A stretch of 64,000 nt of DNA from contig NZ_SAWY01000009.1 of NCBI RefSeq assembly GCF_006439335.1, positions 1-64,000 of the forward strand, read 5' to 3'. The stretch's first letter is position 1, and every line of letters starts with the position of its first letter. Under the pieces are notes generated by a model. That model worked only from the letters and a program-made list of their open reading frames with translations. It was not told the DNA's origin and ran no database searches. This DNA is from Litorilituus lipolyticus (GTDB taxonomy: Bacteria; Pseudomonadota; Gammaproteobacteria; Enterobacterales; Alteromonadaceae). Positions 8,350 to 16,801 of the stretch are shown piece after piece. Position numbers and translations under genes: made by a program.

Positions 8350-9051
8350 GTGAGTAAAGTAATAAAAAAAATTGCAATCAGTCAATCAAATTATATTCCA
8401 TGGAAAGGTTATTTTGATTTAATTAATAGTGTTGATGTTTTTGTGCTATACGATAGCGCTCAATATACCAAAAATGACTGGCGAAATAGAAATCTACTAA
8501 TGTCTAAAAGAGGTAAACAATGGTTATCTATACCCGTTCATCATAGTACCTCACTTCAAATCAAGCAAATTCAAACAGCTGATAATATCTGGTGGAAAAA
8601 GCATTGGAAAACTATTGAGCAACTATATTGTAAAGCAAAGTTCTTTGAATTGTATCGTCAACCATTATGTGATTTATACCACTCATTAGAGACTGAAATG
8701 TCTTTATCTAAAATTAATTACAAATTTATTTTGTTTGTAAATAAAGTTCTAGGAATTGAAACTGAAATTTGCTTTGATGATACATTTGAGCATGGTTCTG
8801 GTCAATCAGAAAAATTATTAGCAATTTGTCAGCAATTGCAGGCAACTACTTACGTTTCAGCACCAGCAGCTAAATCATATTTGAATGAGTCAATATTTGA
8901 AGAGAAAAACATCCACGTTTCTTGGTTCGAATATATGTCATATCCAGAATATGACCAATTAGGATATCAATTTGAACATACTGTAAGTATTTTAGATTTG
9001 TTGTTTAATGAAGGGCCTAGAGCAAAATACTATATGATGACTTTTAAGTAG
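8350..9051 (+). CDS. WbqC-like family protein
   Basis: Recognisable WbqC family (PF08889). The hallmark N-terminus is KIAISQSNYIPWKGYFDLI, followed by VFVLYDSAQYTKNDWRNRN, with later WLSIPV and SGQSEKLLAICQ segments. The family occurs in O-antigen and glycan clusters and is often found with 4-amino-6-deoxy sugar genes. Its biochemical activity was unassigned as far as I know, though involvement in acylation or amino-sugar modification is often suggested. It starts at GTG with weak upstream GGGG. It stands alone, 224 bases after the GT-C-like gene and 123 before a methyltransferase, so it may have its own promoter. A role on the WecE-derived amino sugar is inference. Confidence 0.88.
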   Translation: MSKVIKKIAISQSNYIPWKGYFDLINSVDVFVLYDSAQYTKNDWRNRNLLMSKRGKQWLSIPVHHSTSLQIKQIQTADNIWWKKHWKTIEQLYCKAKFFELYRQPLCDLYHSLETEMSLSKINYKFILFVNKVLGIETEICFDDTFEHGSGQSEKLLAICQQLQATTYVSAPAAKSYLNESIFEEKNIHVSWFEYMSYPEYDQLGYQFEHTVSILDLLFNEGPRAKYYMMTFK

Positions 9052-9174
9052 TATTCTATTTGAAGTCAATGTATTCAGAGTCTTATATTATTTTAGGGAA
9101 AGGTAGCTAAAACTTGCAGTTATAATTAAATGAAAAAATGTTTTTATGTTAGTTGTTTATTAGGCTATTAAATT

Positions 9175-9894
9175 ATGAAGTACAAAGAAAACTTGGAAGA
9201 TTATTTATCCACATATATAGAAGATCCTTTTGCTGCAGAAAATAAGCGAATGCTGAATGCTTATGTTGATAGGTGTGTAAAATACAGCTCTAATAAAGAA
9301 AAATACTTGGAATTAGGTATTGGACACGGAGTGGTCTTAAATAAGTTGTCTGAAAATTTTGAACATACACTTGTCATTGAAGGGGCTCCTAGTCTTGTAA
9401 AGGAATATTCTGATGCACACCCCAATGTAAGTGTCTATGAGACAATGTTTGAGGAATATGAACCATTAGAGAAGTTTAATAATATTGGTATGGGCTTTAT
9501 ATTAGAGCATGTAGATGATCCCGCTCAGGTATTGACACAATTTAGAACGTTTTTATCCAAGCAGGGTAGTATCTTTGTTGGAGTACCTAGTGCGTCATCT
9601 TTACATAGAATGTTAGCTAATAGGGCTGGTTTGCTCGATGATATCAGAATGATGTCTGAAACTGACTTTAAATTTGGGCATAAGCGTTTCTTTACATTTG
9701 AAGACTGGATTGCACTATTTAGTTCATTAAATTTTAATATAGTAAGAAGCGAAGGATTAAGTTTAAAACCTTTTTCTACAAGTCAACTTGAGAGTTTAAA
9801 TTTGAAAAGAGAAGTACTATTAGCGCTTGATGATATTGCATGTAAATACCCTGAAATGGCCAATTCTCTTTTTTTTGAGTTAAAAAATGAATAA
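9175..9894 (+). CDS. Class I SAM-dependent methyltransferase
   Basis: A Methyltransf_23-like protein of 239 residues. SAM-binding motif I is ELGIGHG at 46-52, with an acidic strand-2 end (VIEGAPSLV) and a motif near 104-115 (GMGFILEHVDDP). The GHKRFFTFEDWIALF stretch resembles methyltransferases in polysaccharide clusters. It starts at ATG and overlaps the following acetyltransferase gene by eight bases, so the two are co-translated. It is not closely similar to the methyltransferase at 4448-5263, so two different positions may be methylated. The acceptor is unknown. Confidence 0.85.
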   Translation: MKYKENLEDYLSTYIEDPFAAENKRMLNAYVDRCVKYSSNKEKYLELGIGHGVVLNKLSENFEHTLVIEGAPSLVKEYSDAHPNVSVYETMFEEYEPLEKFNNIGMGFILEHVDDPAQVLTQFRTFLSKQGSIFVGVPSASSLHRMLANRAGLLDDIRMMSETDFKFGHKRFFTFEDWIALFSSLNFNIVRSEGLSLKPFSTSQLESLNLKREVLLALDDIACKYPEMANSLFFELKNE

Positions 9895-10564
9895 AAATCA
9901 TAAGTTAATAATTTACGGTATCGGACCCTTTGCAAAACTAATGCACTTTTACTTTAGTGCAGATTCAAATTATGAAGTTTTAGGTTTTTGTGTTGATAGA
10001 AAATATATTTCTACTCATAGTTTTTGTGACCTTCCTGTTTTGCCTTTTGAAGATATAGATAAAAAGTTTTCGCCTGAAGAATATAAGATGTTTGTCGCAA
10101 TAGGATATAGGTGCATGAGGAACCGTCGAGCACTTTTTAAAAAAGCAAAGGACCTAGGTTATAACTTAGCAAACTATATAAGTTCTAATGCATTAAAGTA
10201 TAGTAATTTTAAACTAGGTGAAAATAATGTAATTATGGGAGGGTGTAATGTGGAGCCCTTTGTTGTTATAGGTAATAACAATGTTATTTGGTCGGATACA
10301 TTGTTGGGTCATGATTTAGTTATAGGTGATCATAATTATATTTCAGCTAAGTGTTTAATTGCTGGGAATTGTTATGTTGGAGATTTATGTTTTATTGGTA
10401 ACGGAGTAACAACCATTGATGGTCTCAATATTAACGATGAAAGTTTTTTGATTTCGGGAGCTGTACTCACATCTAATACTGAAAAGTTTGGTCGTTATAA
10501 AGGTATTCCCGCAAAGCACTCTGGCAGCCACTCAGATTATGGAATTGTAATTACCCGTGGATAA
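9887..10564 (+). CDS. NeuD/PglD-like hexapeptide-repeat sugar acetyltransferase
   Basis: Two-domain acyltransferase. Residues 1-85 form a small Rossmann-like NeuD/PglD N-terminal domain (KLIIYGIGPFAKLM, then MFVAIGYRCMRNRR). Residues 95-200 form a left-handed beta-helix of imperfect hexapeptides (NNVIMGGCNVEP, VIGNNNVIW, LVIGDHNYIS), ending in the family-typical KGIPAK. By homology it uses acetyl-CoA to acetylate an amino or hydroxyl group on a nucleotide sugar. PglD, VioB and FdtC-like proteins do this on 4- or 3-amino-6-deoxy sugars. WecE nearby supplies such an amine, so dTDP-Fuc4N N-acetylation is a sensible guess. It overlaps the upstream methyltransferase by eight bases. Confidence 0.85.
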   Translation: MNKNHKLIIYGIGPFAKLMHFYFSADSNYEVLGFCVDRKYISTHSFCDLPVLPFEDIDKKFSPEEYKMFVAIGYRCMRNRRALFKKAKDLGYNLANYISSNALKYSNFKLGENNVIMGGCNVEPFVVIGNNNVIWSDTLLGHDLVIGDHNYISAKCLIAGNCYVGDLCFIGNGVTTIDGLNINDESFLISGAVLTSNTEKFGRYKGIPAKHSGSHSDYGIVITRG

Positions 10565-10606
10565 ACGGTGTTAATTTAAGTCCAGTTTATTATAAGTGAA
10601 ATTAAT

Positions 10607-11533
10607 ATGAAAATTTCAATAGTTTCGACTATGTATATGTCCGAAAAATATTTACATGCATTTTATCAACGAATATCCCAGTCAGTAATGAAAATAACTA
10701 ATGAATATGAAATTGTTTTAGTTAATGACGGCTCTCCGGATAAGTCTTTAGATATTGCATTGAAATTTTTTAAAGAGAATGACAAGGTTAAAGTTGTAGA
10801 TTTAAGTCGTAACTTTGGTCATCATAAAGCCGTGATGGCAGGTCTTCAACATGCTGTGGGAGAGAAGGTTTTTTTAATTGATTGTGATCTTGAGGAGGCT
10901 CCAGAGTTAATCTTTGACTTTTATGAAGAATTTAATAAAAAAAATGGTGCAGTAGATTCAGTTTTTGGTGTTCAGGAGCTAAGAAAGGGAAGTTGGATTC
11001 AAAAAGTGGGAGGGGGAGTATTTTATAAAATGTTTAATCTCTTTTCAGGTGTCAACCTAGAAGCTAATCCCTTAACTGTTAGAATGATGAGTAGACGATA
11101 TGTCAATGCTGTGCTACTTCACCAGGAAACAGAATTGTTTATGGCTGGTATTTTACATATTACAGGATTTTTACAAAAGAGTATTACAGTAAAAAAAGAT
11201 TACAAAGGGGAGAGTGCATATAGTTTTAGGCATCGAGTCAGTCTTATGGTTAAAGGAGTTACTGCATTTTCATCTTATCCATTAAAGTTTATTTTTTATA
11301 TAGGAATTTTAATGTCAATTTCAGCTTTTCTGCTGGGGACTTTTTTATTTATGAAAAAGGTATTTCTAAATGGGCAAATTGAACCTGGCTGGACATCATT
11401 GATGGTATCTATTTGGTTTATTGGTGGACTCTTGTTAGCAGGATTGGGAACCGTGGGCATTTACTTGAATAAAGTTTATAACGAAGTTAAACGCAGACCA
11501 CTTTATATAGTTAGGGATTTTTATAAAAAGTAG
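10607..11533 (+). CDS. GT2 polyprenyl-phosphate glycosyltransferase (GtrB/ArnC-like)
   Basis: Inverting family 2 transferase. Residues 1-200 hold the GT-A domain with ISIVSTMYMSEKYL, VLVNDGSPDKS and a DxD-type metal site, DCDLEEAPEL. SRNFGHHKAVMAGLQHA is a signature of the DPM1/GtrB/ArnC branch, which moves a sugar from a nucleotide donor to undecaprenyl phosphate. Two C-terminal membrane helices lie at about 225-247 and 262-285, as in GtrB and ArnC. It follows the acetyltransferase by 42 bases. With the ArnE-like carrier and the GT-C-like protein it would complete a lipid-carrier pathway for one modified sugar. The donor is inferred, not shown. Confidence 0.88.
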   Translation: MKISIVSTMYMSEKYLHAFYQRISQSVMKITNEYEIVLVNDGSPDKSLDIALKFFKENDKVKVVDLSRNFGHHKAVMAGLQHAVGEKVFLIDCDLEEAPELIFDFYEEFNKKNGAVDSVFGVQELRKGSWIQKVGGGVFYKMFNLFSGVNLEANPLTVRMMSRRYVNAVLLHQETELFMAGILHITGFLQKSITVKKDYKGESAYSFRHRVSLMVKGVTAFSSYPLKFIFYIGILMSISAFLLGTFLFMKKVFLNGQIEPGWTSLMVSIWFIGGLLLAGLGTVGIYLNKVYNEVKRRPLYIVRDFYKK

Positions 11534-11594
11534 TCAGTAGATATCAAGTTTTATTATATCTAATTGTTTAGCTAACCTTAGGTTTGGCGCAAAG

Positions 11595-11638
11595 TAAGCC
11601 ATTGATATTTTAGGTACCAATTTAATATCTATGGCTTA
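11595..11638. terminator. Hairpin between convergent genes, probable terminator
   Basis: TAAGCCAT (11595-11602) pairs with ATGGCTTA (11631-11638). After one T:T mismatch, GATATT (11604-11609) pairs with AATATC (11624-11629), leaving a 14-base loop. It lies between the stop at 11533 (plus) and the stop at 11670 (minus), where a bidirectional terminator is expected. There is no T-tract on the plus strand, so rho-independence is uncertain. Confidence 0.5.
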
Positions 11639-11669
11639 ATGCGTATAATAAAACTATTAAAAGTAGTTG

Positions 11670-12908
11670 TTATTGGGTTTTTAAGGACTCAATACCTTCT
11701 AACCTTGCGGATAAGCTTTTAATCTGTTCTTGCTGCTCTTGAAGAACTTTTGTTAACACTGCAACTATATCAATAGCCGTCAAATGCTTTCGTGTTTCAG
11801 ATGCTACAAGTTCTGGCACATCTTCAGCAACAAATCCTACATGGTTATCATCTGGCGATACTTTATAGTTATAGGTTACTGGGTTTAAATTCGTTAGAGT
11901 ATCTATTGCCATATCTAAACTAAGATTGACAATGTTATCTTTCAAAGAGCGACTTGAATTAGACATCCATTCACCAGAAGTCGATAAATAAGCCCCGTTT
12001 CTATGTTGGATATCTTTTGAAGCATCAACAGATGATACACCAAGTCCTACTTTACCACCTTGCTCAAAAGAAATGACCTCGGCAACAGAAGAGTCATAAA
12101 CTACAAAGCGATCATTGCTATAGTCATTCCTTGAACTTAATAACCACTGCGGTGTATTAGATTTTGAAAAAATAAATGATGAAGTGAAAGTATCTGTTGG
12201 AGCGTCAAATGTTATTGCATTATGTGCATTATTATCTCCAGATACTGATAAAACTGGTTTTGCAGTGTAATGCTCGGTGAAATTAGTTGTACCTACTCCA
12301 ACATAACCACTAGAATTTATAATTACGCTATCAGTGGGAGCACCTGGCTTTATTTTAAATGGTAAAGTGCTGCCATTAGTTGCATCACGTACAAAGAAGT
12401 TTGCCTCATTACCTGCAACATCCCATGTTTGAGGAGTAAAACCTGACGAGCCATCTTGTTCTAATCGTAAAGTAGGTGTATTACCTTCTTTCACATGAAT
12501 ATTGACAACCGGTGTTGAAGTGCCAAGTCCAATGCGACCAGCATCATCAACATACAAGCTGTGGCTTGGTGCACCAGCTTCAATAGTGAAAGGAGTGCGG
12601 CCACCATCAATATCGTCGATAGAGAATTTATTCGCACCGCCATTAGATGAATCGTTAAAAGTGATTTGCCAATCTCGAGTAGGGAATGAGGCACTATTAC
12701 TTGTATCTACTGCTCTAATTCTAAGGTTATTTTCTTTTAATCGTAAAGTGTCAAAACCAAAGCTCTCACCATTTACACAGTCTTGACCAACACAGATGCT
12801 ACCATCAACAATAAGATCATCTAAAATAACTTGATCAGCTTGTGCAGTATAGGAAGAGATAATAGCTAGTGAAATAGCACTTAATTTTGTTATGTTTTTT
12901 ATATTCAT
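11670..12908 (-). CDS. Secreted tail-fibre-like protein with C-terminal S74 (endosialidase-type) chaperone domain
   Basis: The N-terminal 24 residues form a Sec signal peptide (SAISLAIISSYTAQA). The body is three diverged beta-rich repeats, each ending in a Gly-rich turn (DDAGRIGLGTSTP, NSSGYVGVGTTNF, EQGGKVGLGVSSV), which recall phage tail-fibre shafts. The last 95 residues are a Peptidase_S74 intramolecular chaperone: SSRSLKDNI at the expected self-cleavage site, NLNPVTYNYK, VGFVAEDVPELV, then a coiled coil (LTKVLQEQQEQIKSLSARLEGI). This domain trimerises the shaft and cleaves itself off. No phage genes surround it, so it is probably a cell-surface or secreted fibre. It is cotranscribed with the small exported protein 14 bases upstream. 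Confidence 0.85.
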   Translation of the reverse strand: MNIKNITKLSAISLAIISSYTAQADQVILDDLIVDGSICVGQDCVNGESFGFDTLRLKENNLRIRAVDTSNSASFPTRDWQITFNDSSNGGANKFSIDDIDGGRTPFTIEAGAPSHSLYVDDAGRIGLGTSTPVVNIHVKEGNTPTLRLEQDGSSGFTPQTWDVAGNEANFFVRDATNGSTLPFKIKPGAPTDSVIINSSGYVGVGTTNFTEHYTAKPVLSVSGDNNAHNAITFDAPTDTFTSSFIFSKSNTPQWLLSSRNDYSNDRFVVYDSSVAEVISFEQGGKVGLGVSSVDASKDIQHRNGAYLSTSGEWMSNSSRSLKDNIVNLSLDMAIDTLTNLNPVTYNYKVSPDDNHVGFVAEDVPELVASETRKHLTAIDIVAVLTKVLQEQQEQIKSLSARLEGIESLKTQ

Positions 12909-12922
12909 TATGACTTCCTTAA

Positions 12923-13387
12923 TTATTTTTCTTCTTCAGCGTTTGGAAAGCTATTTTTTCTAGGTTCTTGGATATCCTGAGCGGCCTTGATTTGTCCGTA
13001 GTTTGCTTCAAACTTTCCTGCTTGAACATCAATAATGCTTACTTTACCTCTAGCATCTTCAGAACGACCATTATTCATAGTATTCTGCGCATCAGACACA
13101 AATTTTACAGATCTGATCTCATAGTTATATGAACCGTTATATGGAAGGTCTAAATCTGAAATGTTCAATGTTGGTGAGTCACTCTCAAATTGATGTGAGT
13201 AGCCCCCATCACCAGAGACAGAAATTATATATTTATCATAAGTCTTTTCAGTCATAAGACTAATAAATTGATTCGTTTTTGTAGCAGTTAATTTGCCAGC
13301 TTTCACTTGCGTTAATTCATAAACATTTTGTTGAGCAAAGGTTGGCATTGATGCCGCAATTGCAAATAATATTATTGTTTTTTTCAT
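12923..13387 (-). CDS. Small exported protein, partner of the S74 fibre protein
   Basis: No family recognised. The first 18 residues are a clear signal peptide (MKKTIILFAIAASMPTFA). The mature 136 residues are predicted soluble and beta-rich, with no cysteines and a polar C-terminus ending in EEEK. It lies 14 bases upstream of the S74-domain gene on the same strand, and the promoter must lie in the 206-base divergent gap before 13594. The two are therefore probably made and exported together. A structural or capping role beside the fibre is a guess from context only. Confidence 0.75.
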   Translation of the reverse strand: MKKTIILFAIAASMPTFAQQNVYELTQVKAGKLTATKTNQFISLMTEKTYDKYIISVSGDGGYSHQFESDSPTLNISDLDLPYNGSYNYEIRSVKFVSDAQNTMNNGRSEDARGKVSIIDVQAGKFEANYGQIKAAQDIQEPRKNSFPNAEEEK

Positions 13388-13593
13388 AATTTAACCTTTA
13401 GCTAATATTTGGTTGACCATCATTTAATCATGTTGGCACATAGAACTATTACAAATTGTAACAAACCTAAAAGAAAATGATAGTCAATTGTAGTTCTAAA
13501 AGAAGATGTCGGATGTCTTAAAGGGGATAACTCATTGGCAATAACCTGTTTTTAGGAGACAATGAAGAGAAATATATAATTGAGTCTCTATTC

Positions 13594-16500
13594 ATGAAGA
13601 GTACAAGAGAAATGATAAAGTTATTTGGCAGTTTATTTACTTTTTCTTTGTTGATGCCCTTAAATTGTTACGCATTTGAAAATTCAATTGCTGAGATTTT
13701 GAATGCAATTAATAAGCTTGAGAAAAAATCTGAACCTAAATGTTATGCTACGGCATCTCGGCTTGAAGATTTTATGTTTGGAACGCCACTTGATGATGAT
13801 GCACGTTTTACCAAAAACATTTTACAAAAGCAGTTTATCGAAAAAATATGGCAACAAGCATCTAGACTCGCCATGAATGAGCAAGAAGATATTATTTTAT
13901 CTTCACATATAACAGCTTCTGTACTTGGATTGTTTACAAAACAGCAAAACTCCCACGGGCACTGGTTGTTGACGTTTAATGGTGGTGATGAGCTAACCAT
14001 TCATAAAGATGATAAACGCCAATACGCCAGTATTGCATATTCCCTTAGAGCTATTTTAGCAGTGCAACAGAATAACTTGTTAAACTTTGAGTCATCCCTA
14101 TTACCTTTAAGTGAGAATGCCATAGAGCAGCTTAAAGATAATCTTGACTTCTATACCTTAGCAGCGCTTAAAGTTGCCGACAATAAAGCAAAGATAGATA
14201 ATGAACATTTGATTACTGTAAAAAATATCGCAACAGTTTGGCAAGAGTTAGGGGATATCTCGGTAAAGAAAGCGACTGAAATAAAAACTCAGTATCAGAA
14301 AATTGATCCTGTATTAGTTAAGCAAATGGCAAACAAAAAGCTTTCAGCTTACGCCACTTACAACAAAGTTAACAATCAACTATTCTTACGCAACCTTCAG
14401 GTATACTTTGCCCGAGTTAGTTGGCCAAAAGATAAAGCTGAGTCTGCACGTATTATCAAAAAGTTTACTGAGATAGCTTCTGTATTTTCTGGTGATTTAT
14501 ATGCTGGTGCTCAGCAAAAGGCCATGAGTAATAACTTAACAGTCATTTCTGAGAAGTCAGTACATGATTTCGCCAAGCAATTTATTCCGCATCAATTAAA
14601 TGAGTATGAGGATGTTTTGTTTTTCCCTAATCTACCTAAAACAGAACAAATATATCTTGAATCTTATGATATGGACGCCTTTCGTGATGCTGGGGTTCAT
14701 TGGCAATATTTAACTAAAGCGATTTTTTCACCTAGCTTTGATGTTTATATTGAGCCAGACCCTTTTGCAGCAGAGCTTATTGTTGAAAATATTGCTCAAT
14801 ATGGCGTCTTATTATTAAGGGTTGCAGGTACACAAGCAATTAACATGGGTGATCAGCGTCTGAAAGTGAAGCATCTTGAGCTGGCAAAGCAACTACTTGA
14901 TGAAAAGGTTACCTTACACCTCAATAGAAAAGCTGAAGCGGTAGGTGAAGTAAGTATTCACTCCGTAAAAGAAGAGAATAATATCCAAGTGTTAGCAACG
15001 AGGACTCCATTTGAAAATGTGACTAAAAGCTCAGGGATAAGCTTTGAGCATAAATCGTCAGATTGGTTAAATAGGCAACTGCGCTCATTTATTAAAAAAG
15101 ATGCTACTTCAGGAATTATTACTATTCCGCCTGCTTTTGGTGGTTCAGGTGTTGCTGTAGAAGATATAAATTCCGATGGTTTTGCTGATGTTCTACTGTT
15201 AGGTGGGCGTGGCAATAAACTGTTTTTAAATCAAAAAAATGGTCGTTTTATTGATAAAACAAGGGCGTATGGGCTCGAGTGGATTCGTCAAGAAGATAAC
15301 CATCCAGGAGAAGTTAGACAGCCTCTAATTGCTGATATTAATAATGATGGCTGGCAAGATATAATTATAACTTATGTGGATGACAGTCATAGAGTTTACA
15401 AAAATATTTCAGGAAATAGGTTTGAAGATGTCACGCATATTGCAAATATTGGCGGCAAAAACCAAGTAGGTGGTCCAGCGACGTTGTTCGATTTTGATAA
15501 CGATGGTGATTTAGATTTATATATCACTTATTTCGGAAACTATTTACGTGGCGATTTACCGACCTTAAAAAGAAGAAATAGCAATGGAGAAGCTAACCAG
15601 TTATTTGAAAATATTGGTGACTTCAAATTTAGAAATATTACTGTGGGTTCAGGGCTTGATAATACAGGCTGGGCACAAGCTGTTGCACATACTGATATTA
15701 ATAATGATGGCTGGCAAGATATTATTGTTGGAAATGATTTTGGCGTTAATGGTTATTACATTAACGATAAAAAAGGTCATTTTGATGAAATATCATATCA
15801 GCTATCAACAGATAAACCTTCTTATACTATGGGCATTGGTATTAGTGATCTTAATTCTGATGCATTACCTGATTTTTATATTTCTAATATTGTTACCATG
15901 AATAAAGACGAAAGTTACATTCTGCCAAATGAAGACACTAAATTAAAATTTAATGCCGATAAGTTAGCGCACATGAAAGTGATAGAGGCGAATGATCTAT
16001 TTATTTCTTCTATCGGGGGTGATAAGCAGACATATATAGCAAGTCGCAATGTTGGGCGAGGTTACTCCTCTACGGGCTGGTCCTGGGATGCCGACTTTTT
16101 TGATTATGATTTAGATGGTGATGATGATCTATATGTTTTAAATGGCATGAATGAGTTCAACTTGTACAGCAGCAAAAACCCTTATTATAGAGATCCAAAA
16201 AATAATCAAGTAAAGCAGGCGGTTATGCCTGTTAGTGCAAAAGAGAAAAATGTGTTTTTTGAAAATTCAGCCGGTAAATTGAACAATGTTACTGAGAAAA
16301 GTGGTCTAGGGTTATTAAGTAACTCAAGAAGTGCCAGCTATTTTGATCGAGATAATGATGGTGACTTAGATATTATAATTAATAACTATCACGAAGAAGC
16401 GGTATTATTTGATAACCAACTAGCACAAAGTAATAGTCATTGGCTTAAAGTGAAGCTCAAAGGGGATCCAAAGCAAAATGTTTCACTTGATGCTATTGGC

Positions 16501-16707
16501 GCTAAAATTTTAGTTAGCTTGCCAAATAAAACGCAAATTTGGCGTGAGGTTAGAAGTACCGATGGTTATATGTCAGTTCATCCAAAAGAGCAGCATGTGG
16601 GATTAGGAACGGCGGAGCTTGTTGATATAGATATTATTTGGCCAAATGGCAAGCATCAGGCTTTAAAGCAGGTCAAGGCTAATCAACGTTTAGAAATTAG
16701 TTTGTAG
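13594..16707 (+). CDS. Exported FG-GAP repeat protein with C-terminal ASPIC/UnbV domain (CRTAC1-like)
   Basis: A 1037-residue exported protein. A signal peptide (FGSLFTFSLLMPLNCYA) ends near residue 28. Residues 30-460 are a mostly helical N-terminal region I cannot assign. From about 505 to 945 there are FG-GAP blades with Ca-binding loops such as VEDINSDGFADVLLLGG, ADINNDGWQDIIITY, FDFDNDGDLDLYITYF and FDRDNDGDLDIIINN. Residues 953-1037 match the ASPIC/UnbV domain (GAKILVSLP, REVRSTDGYMS, HVGLGTAELVDIDIIWPNGK). Proteins with this build are extracellular beta-propellers; their molecular function is generally not known. It is closed by a strong terminator, so it is transcribed separately from the DUF255 gene. 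Confidence 0.88.
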   Translation: MKSTREMIKLFGSLFTFSLLMPLNCYAFENSIAEILNAINKLEKKSEPKCYATASRLEDFMFGTPLDDDARFTKNILQKQFIEKIWQQASRLAMNEQEDIILSSHITASVLGLFTKQQNSHGHWLLTFNGGDELTIHKDDKRQYASIAYSLRAILAVQQNNLLNFESSLLPLSENAIEQLKDNLDFYTLAALKVADNKAKIDNEHLITVKNIATVWQELGDISVKKATEIKTQYQKIDPVLVKQMANKKLSAYATYNKVNNQLFLRNLQVYFARVSWPKDKAESARIIKKFTEIASVFSGDLYAGAQQKAMSNNLTVISEKSVHDFAKQFIPHQLNEYEDVLFFPNLPKTEQIYLESYDMDAFRDAGVHWQYLTKAIFSPSFDVYIEPDPFAAELIVENIAQYGVLLLRVAGTQAINMGDQRLKVKHLELAKQLLDEKVTLHLNRKAEAVGEVSIHSVKEENNIQVLATRTPFENVTKSSGISFEHKSSDWLNRQLRSFIKKDATSGIITIPPAFGGSGVAVEDINSDGFADVLLLGGRGNKLFLNQKNGRFIDKTRAYGLEWIRQEDNHPGEVRQPLIADINNDGWQDIIITYVDDSHRVYKNISGNRFEDVTHIANIGGKNQVGGPATLFDFDNDGDLDLYITYFGNYLRGDLPTLKRRNSNGEANQLFENIGDFKFRNITVGSGLDNTGWAQAVAHTDINNDGWQDIIVGNDFGVNGYYINDKKGHFDEISYQLSTDKPSYTMGIGISDLNSDALPDFYISNIVTMNKDESYILPNEDTKLKFNADKLAHMKVIEANDLFISSIGGDKQTYIASRNVGRGYSSTGWSWDADFFDYDLDGDDDLYVLNGMNEFNLYSSKNPYYRDPKNNQVKQAVMPVSAKEKNVFFENSAGKLNNVTEKSGLGLLSNSRSASYFDRDNDGDLDIIINNYHEEAVLFDNQLAQSNSHWLKVKLKGDPKQNVSLDAIGAKILVSLPNKTQIWREVRSTDGYMSVHPKEQHVGLGTAELVDIDIIWPNGKHQALKQVKANQRLEISL

Positions 16708-16728
16708 CATTTTAAATAGCACTAACTC

Positions 16729-16763
16729 AAACCGAGCTGTAATAAACAAGCTCGGTTTTTCTT
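16729..16763 (+). terminator. Rho-independent terminator
   Basis: AAACCGAGCT (16729-16738) and AGCTCGGTTT (16749-16758) form a perfect 10-bp stem with a 10-base loop, followed by a T-rich run. It lies 22 bases after the stop of the FG-GAP/UnbV gene. Confidence 0.92.
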
Positions 16764-16801
16764 TTGGTGCCTCAATTGTTTTTATTAGGTATTGATAAAA
16801 T

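Noticed and set aside
11670-13387. Prophage remnant, suggested by the S74 tail-fibre domain
   Set aside because: Both genes have Sec signal peptides, and there is no integrase, capsid, tail or lysis gene nearby.
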